A stretch of 64,000 bases of DNA from Piliocolobus tephrosceles (lineage: Eukaryota; Chordata; Mammalia; Primates; Cercopithecidae): assembly GCF_002776525.5 (NCBI RefSeq), contig NC_045441.1, forward strand, positions 107,816,041 to 107,880,040, given 5' to 3'. The position numbers were made by a program, and so were the translations under genes. Shown piece by piece: positions 22,215-34,385 of this stretch. Every line of letters begins with the position of its first letter. The first letter of the stretch is position 1. The notes below the pieces were generated by a model. The model was not told the origin of the DNA. It saw nothing but the letters and a program-made list of their open reading frames with translations, and searched no databases.

Positions 22215-24382
22215 GTGGCCTTTTTATTTTTTACTCTTTAAAAGTATGTTTCACAAAAGTATATCTTACATATAGAAATTTACCAATTGTAAGTGTACAA
22301 TTTGATTTGTGAGTATTGGTAGATAGTTAACCACTGCTACAATTATGACAATATAACATTTCCACCATCCTTAAATTCCCCTTATATCCCTCTGCAGTCA
22401 ATCCCCTACCCAGGGCCCATCTCTGGCCACTACTTATCTGTTTTGTTTACTCTTGCCTTGCACTTTCTAGTATTTAATAAAAACTGAATGATGCAATAGA
22501 TAATCTGTTGTTTCTGTTTGCTTTCATGTACCATGATTCTTTTGCGACTCATCCATATTGATGAATGTTCTAAAACCCACATTATATTGCTATTATTCTT
22601 GCTTTAGTTAATTGTGTTAACAAAATTATTAAATGGAAACATTTTTATTTAGTTACATATTTACCATTTTTGGTGCTCTTCATGCTTTGTGTGGATTGAA
22701 ATTTTTCTGCTACAATGTTCCTCCTCCCTGAAGAATTACTAGGATTTTCTTATAATACAAGTCTGTTTGTGATTAATTCTCTCAGTGTACTGGCCTGAAA
22801 ATGTTTTTAATTTTGCTTTCATTTTTGAATGATATTTTCACTCCTCAAAACTTCTTGATTAACAGATATGTTTTTGTACCAGATCTTTAAAGGTATTATT
22901 TTATTGTCTTTTGTACTGCATAGTTTCCAGCAAAAAATCAGCTGTAAATCTTTATCTCTTTCCTCGAAACATTGATGTCTTTTTTCATTTGGTTGCTTCA
23001 AACAATTTTCAACTTAGAACTGTTTTCAGCAACTTAACTATGATGTGTTTAGGAGTAGTTTACTTCTGTTCATTCTGTCTGGGGCTTGTTGAGTTTTTAG
23101 ATGTATGAATTTATGGTTTCATCAGATTTGGAAAATATTTAGTCATTATTTCTTTAAATATTGTTTTCTGCCTTCAACATCTCCTCCTCTAGAACTCTAA
23201 TTATGAGAAACAGATAATTAATATTTTCCCACTGAATATTAATGCTTGGGTTATTTTGTGGTCATTTTTTCTCTATTTCACTTTGAATTGTTTATATTGC
23301 TATGTTTAGAAATGCGCTGATCTTCATAATGTCTCACATACTGTTAATTGCACCCACTGTGTTTTCATTTCATATATTATACATTTTTAAAACTCAAGAT
23401 ATTCTTTTTTTGCTTTTTTGATATATTTCATTTTTCTTCATTATGTACATGTTTTCTGCTACATAGGTGAATATATGTAGCATATTTATAGTAGCTCCTT
23501 CGATGTCTTCTTTTATTACTATTTCTATCATGTCTCTCATTTCTGCACTAGTTTTTATTTTATTTTAGCTAATTATAGATCATATTTTCATGCTTCTTTG
23601 TATGTCTATTAATTTGTGTGACTTTTTTTTTTTTTTTGGTTAAACATTGTGAATTTTACCTTGTCATATTCCCTAAAATAGAGTTGGATTTTGTTCTGGC
23701 ATAAGACTAAATTCCTTGGAATCAGATGAATACTATCAAAGTTTGTTTTTAAGATTTGTTAGGTCAGGTCCAGAGTTGTCTGTAGTCTTAGGCTAATTCC
23801 ATTCCATTATGAATAAGATATTATTTTGAGAAGTTTATCTAATACTGCGTATTTTCCTATTTCTTTCCAATCAGGCCAGTGAGAATATGAACTATTCCCA
23901 TCACGATATCAGCCTCTGGAATTGTTCTGCAAGCTCTTTTCCATTGGTTCTTTACCCAGCCTAAGGTAGTTTCTCTCACATATTTGCGTCTCAGCATAAA
24001 ACCAAAAACTAGAAAGTATCCCCTGTGTAGAATTTAGAGCTCTCTTTCTGTGTATCTTCTTCCTCTCCAATAGTCTCTCCTGCAAAGCTGTCTTGTTCTC
24101 CCAGAGCTTCAATATCTGATTCCTTAATGTAGTGGGACATCTGGACACTGAGGGTCTCCTGCCTGTGTTGCTGCTTGGAAGTTGCCTCCAGTAAAATTGA
24201 GGGCTCACTTTATTTATTTTTTTCTGTTTTATTCAGGGATCACATTCATCAAGCATTTGTTGCCGAAAGCTTAAAAAAAAGTTTTTAAAATTTATTTTGT
24301 CCAACCCTCTAGTTGCATGATGTAGGAGAATAAATTTGGTCTCTGTTCCTTTACTTTGTTCAGAAGTGGAAGTCCTGTATAT
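22215..24382 (-). mobile_element. L1M LINE, 3' UTR to near the 5' end
   Basis: 3' UTR landmarks ('accaattgtaagtgtacaat', 'ctctggccactacttatctg') are followed by degenerate ORF sequence ('gaattactaggattttctta', 'actatgatgtgtttaggag', 'cattatttctttaaatattg'). The 5' edge ends at 'cagaagtggaagtcctg'. The span 23204-23426 within it is duplicated at 24531-24753. Confidence 0.65.
23204..23426 (+). repeat. 223-bp direct repeat, copy 1
   Basis: Base-for-base identical to 24531-24753, offset 1327 bp with no gap. This copy sits in colinear L1M sequence, so it is the likely source. Confidence 0.97.
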
Positions 24383-24530
24383 ATTTACCTATTTGTTTGT
24401 TTGTTTGCTTGTTTATTTTAGTAGTAATCTATTAGTTTTAATAGAAAAGGGATTTTGATAGTGTGGCATACATTACACAATCCATGCAATTGTTTGAATG
24501 AAAAATTGATAGTTATCAATTTTTGATAAC

Positions 24531-24753
24531 TGAGAAACAGATAATTAATATTTTCCCACTGAATATTAATGCTTGGGTTATTTTGTGGTCATTTTTTCTC
24601 TATTTCACTTTGAATTGTTTATATTGCTATGTTTAGAAATGCGCTGATCTTCATAATGTCTCACATACTGTTAATTGCACCCACTGTGTTTTCATTTCAT
24701 ATATTATACATTTTTAAAACTCAAGATATTCTTTTTTTGCTTTTTTGATATAT
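24531..24753 (+). repeat. 223-bp direct repeat, copy 2 (inserted copy)
   Basis: Identical to 23204-23426. It lies outside the L1M and is bordered by the short direct repeat 'tgatagttat' (24507-24516 and 24756-24765). A 9-bp-arm hairpin (24511-24519 / 24523-24531) sits on its left junction. Confidence 0.97.
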
Positions 24754-26989
24754 CATGATAGTTATATCATGAGTTTAAGGGCATATTATTCCTAAATATT
24801 TTTAAAACAAAATAGTGGTAGATGAAAATTAAATACAGCAACACATCAATTTGCCTTCAGGCTCCATGGAGAATGGATTTCCCCAGGCATGAAAGTTTGT
24901 AGAAGTCCCTATCTATGAGTGTCCAGATTCGCAATGAGTTTGTAAGTCTGCTTTGGAAGAATTATTAGGTTGGAGCCCACCTTTTCACCATTAGCACCTT
25001 CATCATATTTTAGTATATCTAAGAATGTAAAACATTGTAAAAAAAATGAAAACTGTAGTACTTAAAATTTTTTTTTGTTTCGCAACAAACATTTCTTTTT
25101 AAAAGCTTAGTATATTATTTAGTATAAGCCTACTGAACACAGGCATGTGTTTTCTTTCTCACCTTTCTTTTTTCTTTTAGTTCTTTCTTCCTTTTTTCAC
25201 TCATTCCTCTCATTTTCTTTAACAATAGCCTCATGAAAACTTTGAGATGTTTGGAGACAATGAGCTTGAAAAAAAATCAATGTTTATATTCATAATCTAG
25301 ATCACTATTCAGAGGTTATTTCAGTGGGGGCACAGTGGCCTATGCTATTTACCTCCTCAGCCCACATAATAAAGGGAAATATTCTCTAAATATTCATTCT
25401 ACCTTCATTTAAGAGCTTTAGATATTTCTCCCAAACACATAACATGTTTTTGTAGTGTGTTTCTGAAGACACACTTTCTGAAATATGCATTAGACAGACT
25501 TCCTGAAAGATTCTCAAGAGATTCTGAGGTCTTCTCAAACTACTCACTAAAATGTGTAGCCTTTTAGCAATTACGGAAGTAACAGCAAGTAGTAGCTTGA
25601 ATTTGATAGAATACTAAAGTTGGTTGAACTTTAAACAAAAATATAGACGGGAACATCAAGTAAAAATGTTTCTCATTTTCACCGTTGCTTCAACAATTCT
25701 AAATCTGATTATAAATAACCTGGGTGCTGGCTACATCCTCCTGCCTCTGGAGATCTGAAAATCTTGTCCCAACTTCTATTCGTAGAGTTATGACAGTTCA
25801 TACCCCTCCCAATGCTTTTTTGATTTACTTATATCTTATTTCCACTGTCTTTCTCTACCTATATGCTTCTGTATCCAAGGATGCTGTCTAGATTTTACCC
25901 TGGAGCAAACATAGAAATATGTAGCTCAGTCTCTTCCCCATTTTCTATGAGAAGTTCAATGACAGACAATGTCTCATGTTTCTAGTAACTTCACTGAAGT
26001 GTTATAAAGTTACAGGAAGTCACTGCATTAAAACCATTGCCTTCCAAACTCCACTCTACTTCCAAATGAGTCATCTCACATGCCAGTCTTTGGGGCAGTA
26101 GTCTAGCCCTTGTGCTTAATACTTCTTTCATAGAAAGCATTCTCTCTAAGCTGCACTGACTGCTCAAGCACTCTAGAATTCAATAAATAGTGTCTCTTCA
26201 TTGTTATGTATAACTAGAGACTTTTATTACTTGTATACTTTATAATTTTCCTGCAGACATGAGTAGGAGATTTAAAGAAGTAATGCTAGTGTTTTTGCTC
26301 ACTGCAGAAGAGACTCTTGTAGCAGTTCCACAGGCACTCCTCACTACTATCATCCTTCAACCTCCTCCTGATACTCATAGATGGCCAGTGGGCTCTGCTT
26401 GGCTGTATCTATTTGTATTTCAACTGATTTAGCTAATCAGCTTATATATTGGCCAGTTCAGTCAAAATAAGTGTCCGTCGGTGCATTCATTTTCTGTGAG
26501 AGGCCTGGTAGTTTATTCCATTGTGTATGAAAAGCACTCAGATTATCATTTGTCTATTCAGTTCTTTCTTGTATTCTGCCAGTCATATAGAAAAGTAAGA
26601 ATGAAAGATAGGAGGATATGGAGTACACATTGAAATAATAATTACATTCTTCCTCTAGTGCTCTTTACTCCTCTGGTGAACCTGAAAATATGATACTCAC
26701 TTTTTAATCCCCAGTTTTTGGAGTAGATATTTCCATAAATCTATCATCCCTAAGAAGTAGAATTGGCTTTATTATTATTATATATATTTCACATATTAAT
26801 ATCCATAGATATTTTATCTATGATTTATCATCAAGGATATTGTTGTCTTCTTAACAGTAAGGATTATATCTTGGATTATACAGACTCAGAATCTTGTACC
26901 ATATTCTCAGTACATGTCCATGGATTTACTGAATAAATAATGACAATATTTAATATGTGACATAAATTAATAGAGTAGAACATATAAAG
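24754..26989. other. Mostly single-copy DNA, no gene seen
   Basis: No confident repeat or exon was recognised. A weak L2/MIR-like 3' end may lie at about 26840-26940. Confidence 0.4.
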
Positions 26990-28110
26990 GTAAAGATTAA
27001 TGTTGGACAAAACACCTAAAGAAAGGTTCATTAGAAAAGATACTCTAGAATTGAGCTTTGAGAAATAAATAGGATATATTTAGATGGAGAAAAATATCAG
27101 AGCATTCTGCAGAAAAAAGTATAAAGAGATGCAAAGATGGAAATTGGGTTATCATGCAGGGCATTAAGGGGACTAAGGTGATTTGGTGGAAGGTACATTT
27201 TGGAAAGTTTCAAGAAATAAATTTGGACGTGTCTAGATGAGCTAGATTATCCAGAGCTGTGAACTGATGGCAACAATATTTAGATTTAATGTAGTAAGCA
27301 ATAAAGAACTACCAGTAATATGATTTCATTATTAAATCTCTGTCTTTTTCTCAACCAGGAGTAGGACTGCCTTGAAAAATCTAGCTTTATTTCTTATTTT
27401 GACTATAAGCAGCTAGGAATGACTAAAGCTGCTGGATGGTATAAAATGTGGAAGAATGCAAATGGCCTTATAATATGATAATTCAATTTTGCTCACTAGC
27501 ACTCTTTTCTTGCTCTCTGGCTGTAAATGCCAGGCCTCTGAACCTGCCTGCTTGCCTGCCTAAACTGACAGCACCACCAGCTTCTTCCACTTTGGACTAC
27601 ATTGGCTAAGAACTCAGAAAGAATGGAGACTTGGAATCCAACAGGGAAACTATGAGAATAATCCAAATGAGATGGAGAAAGCTTGAACTTACAGTTGCAT
27701 TAGTGGGAAAGCAGAAGAGCTAGATAAGGGAGATGAGTCAATGGAAGAACTGACAAGACTTAATGATATCATTTAGGATAGCCATGGCAATGAGAAAAAC
27801 GATGGTATAATTGATGATGATAGTAGAGTACGAACTGATTTGGGTGGGTTAGAGAGAGACCATGAGTTAGGTTTTACAGATGCTGCATTTATGGTGAAGG
27901 CACATCATCTAAAAGGAATGTAGTATGATTCAGTAGATTGAACAAGAGATTTCTCAGGAGCAAAAAGACGTCCAGGGGGGTTAATTGGAGTTCAGAGGAC
28001 AGGATGCATACCATTGTGGAGGTGATAATTGAAGTTAGGAGAATAGATGAGCTCTCTTGGAGAGAATGAAGATGGAGAAAAACAGAGAAGTCATCCTAGT
28101 ATTTTGGTAT
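26990..28110 (-). mobile_element. Possible degenerate L2 LINE
   Basis: The purine-rich style and scattered motifs ('aataaatttggacgtgtcta', 'tagatgagctctcttggaga gaatgaagatgg') resemble reverse-complement L2. Divergence is high and boundaries are approximate. Confidence 0.3.
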
Positions 28111-29164
28111 TGAATGCATCATTGACCCTAAATGCAAATAAATTAATGTCATGTTGATTCTCTTAATTGAAAATTTTTCTATAAAAAATGATTATAAGCA
28201 AAAACACTTAGGCAGAGGCTAGACCCTTTGTTAGAGACTGAGGCACCATGAGAGAGATAAATGAAAATTGGTCCCAGTGGTAGAGATCTTACTACAGGAA
28301 TGGTGAGCACCAATCACTGTGAGCAGCTACAATGTTGAAAACAAGCTGTGTTCTTCACGCAGAAATCTGCCATCAACCTGAATGCATGTGGGGGTCTCTG
28401 GAAGAGGAGAAACAGAAGAATACATTTTTGAAAATGCATTTCCAAAAGGCATTTTTTCTTATTGGCAACGGACTAAAGTTTGCATAACAGAGGGAAAAGT
28501 ATAGACAGCCAGGAGACAATCTGTGTCATTTTGTAGGACCAAGAAACCTTCAGGCTGGAACCACAGACAATTTATTGTCCCAGAAACCTGTGAGCAAGGT
28601 CTCTCTCTCTCTCTGTTAAAGCAGGCAGCAAGAAGCTTTAGTGGGCTTTGCAGGAGATTGTAGTTAGAAAAAAAAAAAAAAAAGCTTACTGACAATGCCT
28701 GAAAGTGTTCCTGCACTTCAGATACTCTCATGTGGTCTATGTCAGCCACCTTGGAGAGTAGAAAGCATGACAATTCATGTGACCCAAATGATTTGTAATT
28801 GAACGATACTTGTGAGCTGTTTATTCAGAGAGAGCTGGAAAAGGAATTTGATAGGTTGTCTTCTAATAAAGAAATTAACTGATCAAAGATATAGAAACAA
28901 CCAAATGTTGGGAACTTCATTTACTCAGATAAATGCAATATTCAATGATTCACATATTTTATAATTTTATAAAATTATAAAATTTATGTAAAATTATATA
29001 TTCATATATTTTATAATTTACCAATATATATATATCATCTCACCAGCAATGAACTCTTTTAATTTTTTTAAAAATAAGTGTACATTTGTAATAATGGTAC
29101 CTAATAGCTGACTTACGCCTTTGACTATGAGGAACATACTTTTACGTACCTCCCATGTTTGAAT
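28111..29164. other. Unassigned DNA with a CT run, an A-run and AT palindromes
   Basis: A (CT)n run at about 28600-28615 and an A-run at 28669-28684 frame a short moderate-GC stretch that could be an old repeat. No gene was recognised. Confidence 0.4.
28956..28983. repeat. Perfect 28-bp AT palindrome
   Basis: Positions 28956-28983 read identically on both strands (14-bp half-sites, no spacer), all A/T. It is a possible cruciform site. Confidence 0.9.
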
Positions 29165-29440
29165 TTTTTGAGATATAAACCTGGAGTGAAATGACTTTCA
29201 GTGTTTAAGGTATGCTTGCACCAGTTGACATTCCTGCTGATGGTGGAGCAGGTTGTATCTCTACAACCCTTTCAGCACTTGTGAATCAAAACGTGGTCAA
29301 GTATTACCTTATGGTTTCAATTAACATGTCTTTGATTCCTAACAATCTTGAGAATCTTTTGGAACTTATCTTCTGTAAATTGTTCCTTTACATTGCTCAT
29401 TTTCTTTTCCTTTATTTTTGTTTTTAAAATAAAAACAATT

Positions 29441-29580
29441 TTTGAGACAGGGTCTTGCTCTGTCACCCAGGCTGGAGTGCAGTGGCACAATCTCGGCTCC
29501 TTACAACCTCTGCCTCCAAGGCTCAAGTGATCCTCCTGCCTCAGCCTCCCAAATAGCTGGGACTACAGGCACACACATGC
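29441..29580 (-). mobile_element. Alu SINE, left piece of an interrupted copy
   Basis: Reverse-complement Alu from 'gagacagggtcttgctctgt' to 'gggactacaggcacacac'. It stops abruptly in the inter-monomer region. A matching continuation ('gaggtgggattttgccatgt') reappears at 29812, 231 bp later. Confidence 0.85.
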
Positions 29581-29811
29581 TATTGCTCTAGTTTCCAGTT
29601 TAGCTCCCATCATGCCAGAGGGTGCCTGTTCCAAATGCATGGAGCTAGCGGGCTTTGCCAGAATGCTTGTATACCAGAGCAAAGGCTGACTTGGTTTTCT
29701 TAGTGCCCCCTCATACATGTTTATCCATGAAGTACTGTTTTAAGGCTGGAAAGTTTTTCACTCAGCTTTTCTTCCTTCAACCTCTAATTTCCTCTTTAAT
29801 TCTGTGTTTTC
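29581..29811. repeat. Unidentified ~230-bp segment inside an Alu (copy 1)
   Basis: Shares about 80% identity by eye with 56519-56745 over its whole length, in the same orientation. Shared blocks include 'accagagcaaaggctgactt' and 'tggaaagtttttcactca'. I do not recognise the family. About 30-35 bp of Alu sequence is missing at the insertion point and no target-site duplication is evident. Confidence 0.85.
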
Positions 29812-29846
29812 ATAGAGGTGGGATTTTGCCATGTTGCTTAGGCTGG
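29812..29846 (-). mobile_element. Alu SINE, right piece of the interrupted copy
   Basis: 'gaggtgggattttgccatgt tgcttaggctgg' corresponds to the Alu left-monomer region that should follow the break at 29580. The rest of the 5' monomer is absent. Confidence 0.7.
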
Positions 29847-30041
29847 TTTACGGATTTTCCCATGAAATTCCTGTGTAGTTTGTTGATTGTCAGGAACTCC
29901 TTATAATTGGGATATTAATACTTTGTTGTTTTTAATATTGCAAATGTCTTCTGTATCATCTTTATATTTATGATCTCCTTCATTGAAAGACAATTTTAAC
30001 TTTTACTATTCAGGCAATGAGTTATTTTAAAAACTCTATGA

Positions 30042-30045
<4 letters not shown>

Positions 30046-30073
<28 letters not shown>

Positions 30074-30199
30074 CGGGGGTCCGCCCTTCCGCCTGGGGTA
30101 CAGGGGCCGGATCTCAGCTCACTGCAAGCTCCGCCTCCCGGGTTCCCGCCATTCTCCTGCCTCAGCCTCCAGAGTAGCTGGGACTACAGGCGCAAGCCA
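30046..30199 (-). mobile_element. Truncated young Alu with an anomalous 3' segment
   Basis: A 26-base T-run is followed by about 40 bp that only loosely resembles the Alu right-monomer end. It then becomes near-perfect young AluY from 'ggccggatctcagctcactg' to 'ggactacaggcgc'. The left monomer is missing, so the element is 5'-truncated at mid-Alu. Confidence 0.85.
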
Positions 30200-30359
30200 T
30201 TTAGTATATTCAGGATATGGAGAAGAAGTCTCCCAAACTTTTTTTTCTTCTAGTTTTTGAAGCATGTGATATAAGAACATTTTACCCTACTTTGTAAAAA
30301 TATCTACTTTGGAACAAAGTGATAACCCACAAAATGTCTCGAAACTTCTTGGTTTAGTT

Positions 30360-31400
30360 AATGGTCATGATTTGTTTCCAATATTTTGTTATAAAACATT
30401 TCAAGTATACAGAAGAATTGAAAGTATTGCCATGAATATCCACATAGCCACAGGCCATATTCAATAATTATAAACATTTTTCTACTTTTGCTTTAACTAT
30501 ATATTTTCACTTCAGAGTAAAGCTGACAATTTCTTTGAATTCTCTTTTCTCCTTAGAATATATACCACTAAGGTTATACAGTCACAGCGTTCTGTTTAGA
30601 TAACACTGAAAGATTTATTTTTCCTTCTCTCTCTCTTTCTTGTCATGTTATCAGTTCGGTAAATAATTGGTTTATTTGTTTCAGCTTGCTTTAAATTTTT
30701 AGAGTTAGTATTTTTCAAACGTCAAAATGATATAAAATAATATATTATTGAAATCTGCTGTCATTTCAATCATCTCAGCTCTGTCAACTCCTTTCCTCAT
30801 AGGTGACCATTTTTATTGTTTTTGGTTCTATCATCCAGTTGTTTCTTACAAAAGTAAGCAAATACATATTTTTCTATTTTCTTTCTTACACAAAAGTGTC
30901 ATCAAATATTCATTGCTCAGTACTTTTGATTCTTTCCATCCTAACAGTAATACCCAATATCACTCCATATCAGTGCACTGAAATCTTTTTCATTATTTTT
31001 TTGTGGTCACATAATACTACTTTATGTCCATGTATCACAGTTTATTTAACCAGATGGCTAGTAATGGACATTTGGATTATTTTGAATTTTTTTTCATACA
31101 TGTAGAGGTACGTCTTCATGGTAGATTTCTCAGAGGCAGGATTTCCTGATCTAATGACATAGATTTCTTTAAGATAATGCAAATTCTATGGGGATTGTAA
31201 CTATTTGTACACTATTCAGCAGTATAGGATCGTTTCTGATTCTCTGCAGCCCCACCGTTAGAGTATGTTTTCAAACTTTTGGAGTTTTGCCAATCTGATA
31301 GGTGAGAAATTATATCTCATTGTAGTTTTAATTGGTGTTTCTCTTATTACAAATGAGGATGATTATCTTTTTATATATTTGACAGTTTATATCTTTTGGG
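30360..31400 (-). mobile_element. L1M LINE fragment
   Basis: 'atacccaatatcactccata'-type 3' sequence, 'tcacataatactactttatg', 'ggctagtaatggacatttgg' and 'ttgccaatctgataggtgag' then 'ttgtagttttaattggtgtt' follow reverse-complement L1M order. It is highly diverged. Confidence 0.5.
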
Positions 31401-33229
31401 AACCTCCTCCCCCATTCTGTCTATATGGCTGGGGAGGGCCTCATTAGGTTAAGTTAATCTGCATTTTTTATTCCCTTTACCACAATGATTGGTTCAGAGA
31501 CAGACAATTGGCATGTTTTGAGCAAGTAAAGTCAGTTCTAGAGCAGGATTGTGCTTTTTCTTGCAGACTACAGGACTGATTCACATTTTATTCACTTTCC
31601 TTACCTCATGGGAACAAAGTCATTACTTCCCCTTTTTGCACTGCCAATTTTTAAATACATTAAACAAGTTATTATTACTTACTATATTTCTTAGTATATT
31701 TGAACTATGTGGAAACCAAACAAGCATATTAAGTGTAAAGATTGATCAAGGCAAGAAGATATGTTAACATTTTTGTGTGTGTTTTTGCTTATATTTTTTA
31801 TTCTGAAGGATAGTTTGTGTTACAGTGATTTAGATTACTATACATTTTTAACAGACGTCATATAAAAATAATTATTTCAGCTTAATTTATCTTATAAAAT
31901 CCAAAATAAGACATCCAAAAATGGTTTAGTGGACCCTTTAGTGATAATCATTTTAAAGAATATTGAATATTTTACTCACAACAAATAAAATGTGATTTTA
32001 AAAATAGAAACTCTTACAAAGTTCTTAATATATTTGTTGTGAATATTAACTTTTGTAGATCATTGTCCTTCATGTCTTTCATCTGTAATGTATAGATGAA
32101 ACAATGCATGCAGTAAAGGTATTGTGTTTACAAGTGATTTAGGCATTCTGGAAAAACCTTGCATTTAGTAAAATTGTACTTAGAGGAAAAAGAGGAATAG
32201 GGGTGAATCACTGAACTCTAGGCAACTCTGTTTCCATATCACTAGCAAAAATAATAACAACTCTGAGAACACACTAATATACCCTAAAAGATATGTCACA
32301 CCCCAATAAATTAAAGAAATAACATGGCAATGTAGGACTTTATATTTAAAAACAGATGAAGGTAGCTTGTTGGAAGGAAGTTTAAGAAAGTCTTGAGGTT
32401 GTTATGGAGACAAATGCAGAGTGCACAAAATCAAGAAAAATCCAAATACAAATTTCTCCAAGACAAATCATGTGACCAAACTGAGTAGAAAGAAAGAATG
32501 CCAAATGATCCGGCATTGAATACAGCAGTATATTCAGTTTTACTGGTAGTTGGACTTAGAATACTTTGCCTTTTGCTAATGCTGTATGTGGCATGAAATA
32601 GTAATGTGACAAGAAAACTATTCTTTATACTAACATCATTTTTCTGTTTACTGAGCCACCTGTGAGCTAGTTCCTGTTACAGAGACATATTACTTGAAAA
32701 AAGAATTACTTAATAGTCTACCTTGAACAAAATAATAACAGTTTAAGCTTCTTTCATCACTATCCTCATTTAAAATATGCCTCATTTTGATAGTCTACTG
32801 GTCACTAAAGTTTAAGTTTTATATATCTAAGAGATTTTCAGTACACGATGCCAATTTGTCAATGAAAATCCATACAAGACGAGAGTGTGCATTAAAATAT
32901 TTACATTATTATTGTTATTAAATATTTAAGAATCTGAAAAAATATAGTTTCCTAAATAAAAAATATAATGAATGTGAATACAGATCATTTTATTAACTTC
33001 ACAAAACTTAAAAGTTTCACAAATGTTCTGCATAGTCATATTTCTCAACATAGGGTATTTATCTTTATGCCAACATTTTCAAACCAAATCTTATAAGAAA
33101 TGACTAAAGTATATTAAGTTTGGTGTTCTTAGATATGCTTTAACATGTGTTTAGTTCTGATAACTCAAATTATATACTGTTTTGCACCTAGAAAACTGTA
33201 TGTGTAAAAAAAAAGTATTCACTCTCCCC
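31401..33229. other. Single-copy AT-rich DNA, no gene seen
   Basis: About 1.8 kb with no recognisable repeat, exon or RNA gene. Confidence 0.45.
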
Positions 33230-33760
33230 TCCATGTTCTCTGAAAGATTGTAAACAATTTTTTTTTCTGAATATAAATGAATAAAAGAATAATCCTTGTC
33301 CATTGGGAGCTTACTGTCTACAATGGAAAATAAAATTTCTATACTATGTGGAGTTCTGTGGTAGAGTCAATACAAACTGTCCCAATAGAGATGGTGAGAA
33401 TCCATGCTTGCCTCAGCGGTACATAGCAAAAGACTTTCCAGAAAAGATCATGCTGAGGCTAAATGATAAGATAAAATGATAGAGTATGACAAGAGTAGAG
33501 AAGCACATCCACACAGAAGGAGATGAGTAAGAACTTGGCAGAATGCAACTGGACAATATTTCTGCATGGTTGCAATGTAAACTAAATGGGAGAGTGGAAG
33601 AGTAGAGGAAGCAGGAGACATAAAATTAGATCACAGAATACCTAGTGTGCCAAACAATTGCACTTACCCTAATAGATTTTGGGCAGTGAGATAGTGTGTC
33701 AGTTGGATGCCTCTGGCAGGTAAGTGGAAAATGGATTATGAGTAAGGAACAGACCCTGAG
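33230..33760 (-). mobile_element. Possible L2-class LINE fragment
   Basis: 'cattgggagcttactgtcta' and the following purine-rich stretch ('aagtagatgaga'-like units, 'agatgagtaagaacttggca') resemble reverse-complement L2 3' sequence. Weak match. Confidence 0.3.
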
Positions 33761-33929
33761 AACTTTAACACTTTTTAAATATTGCTATTATATAGTTATG
33801 ACTGATCACAATGTAAAAATTGATAATGATTTTACATTGTTTTAATTAGATATATTTATTATGAATTAATTAAGCATATTCATTATCTCTTCCTAAACCG
33901 ATCTTCCTGAGGGAGAGTATAACTTACCC

Positions 33930-33969
33930 TTATGTATGTATGTATGTATGTATGTATGTATGTATGTAT
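33930..33969. repeat. (ATGT)n microsatellite
   Basis: Nine to ten perfect TATG units directly next to the A-tail side of the following minus-strand Alu. Confidence 0.95.
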
Positions 33970-33971
33970 TT

Positions 33972-34252
33972 TTATAGAGACAGATTCTCCCTCTGTCTCT
34001 CAGGCTGGAGAGCAGTGGCAGCAAGATCATAGCTCACTGCAACCTTGGACTTCTGGGATCAAGTGATCCTCTCACCTCAGCCTCCTGAGTAACTAGCATT
34101 GTAGATGTGTGATACCACACCTGACTAACTTTACATTTTTGTAGAGATCCAGGTCTCCCTATGTTGCCAAGATTTGTCTGGAATTCCTAGCCCCAAGCTA
34201 CCCTCCCACCTTAGCCTCTCAAAGCACTGGGATTATAGCACAGTGCCTGGCC
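33972..34252 (-). mobile_element. Old Alu (J-type)
   Basis: Diverged reverse-complement Alu from 'agagacagattctccctctg' to 'gcacagtgcctggcc', retaining the J-like 'gatcatagctcactgcaacc'. The tail has become an ATGT repeat. Confidence 0.9.
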
Positions 34253-34261
34253 TCCTTACTC

Positions 34262-34385
34262 ATTTTTGTGGGTAATAATAATGGTTACTATTCAGAGATT
34301 GCATTCTGTTTTCTAGACAATGTGGAAAGGACTTTGAATATTTCATCTCACTGAATTCTTGTGATAAGATTCTAACTTTTAGCTG
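34262..34385 (-). mobile_element. MIR SINE fragment
   Basis: 'gggtaataataatggttact' and 'ttcatctcactgaattctt gtgataag' match the reverse-complement MIR 5'-to-core region in degenerate form. Confidence 0.4.

Larger units (their letters stand above)
29165..30037 (-). mobile_element. L1M LINE fragment, interrupted by an Alu
   Basis: 'gcttgcaccagttgacattc', 'aaccctttcagcacttgtga' and 'tttgattcctaacaatcttg' then 'ttctgtaaattgttcct' follow the reverse-complement order of the L1M ORF2 end. After the Alu, AT-rich L1M-like sequence continues. It is noncoding. Confidence 0.5.
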
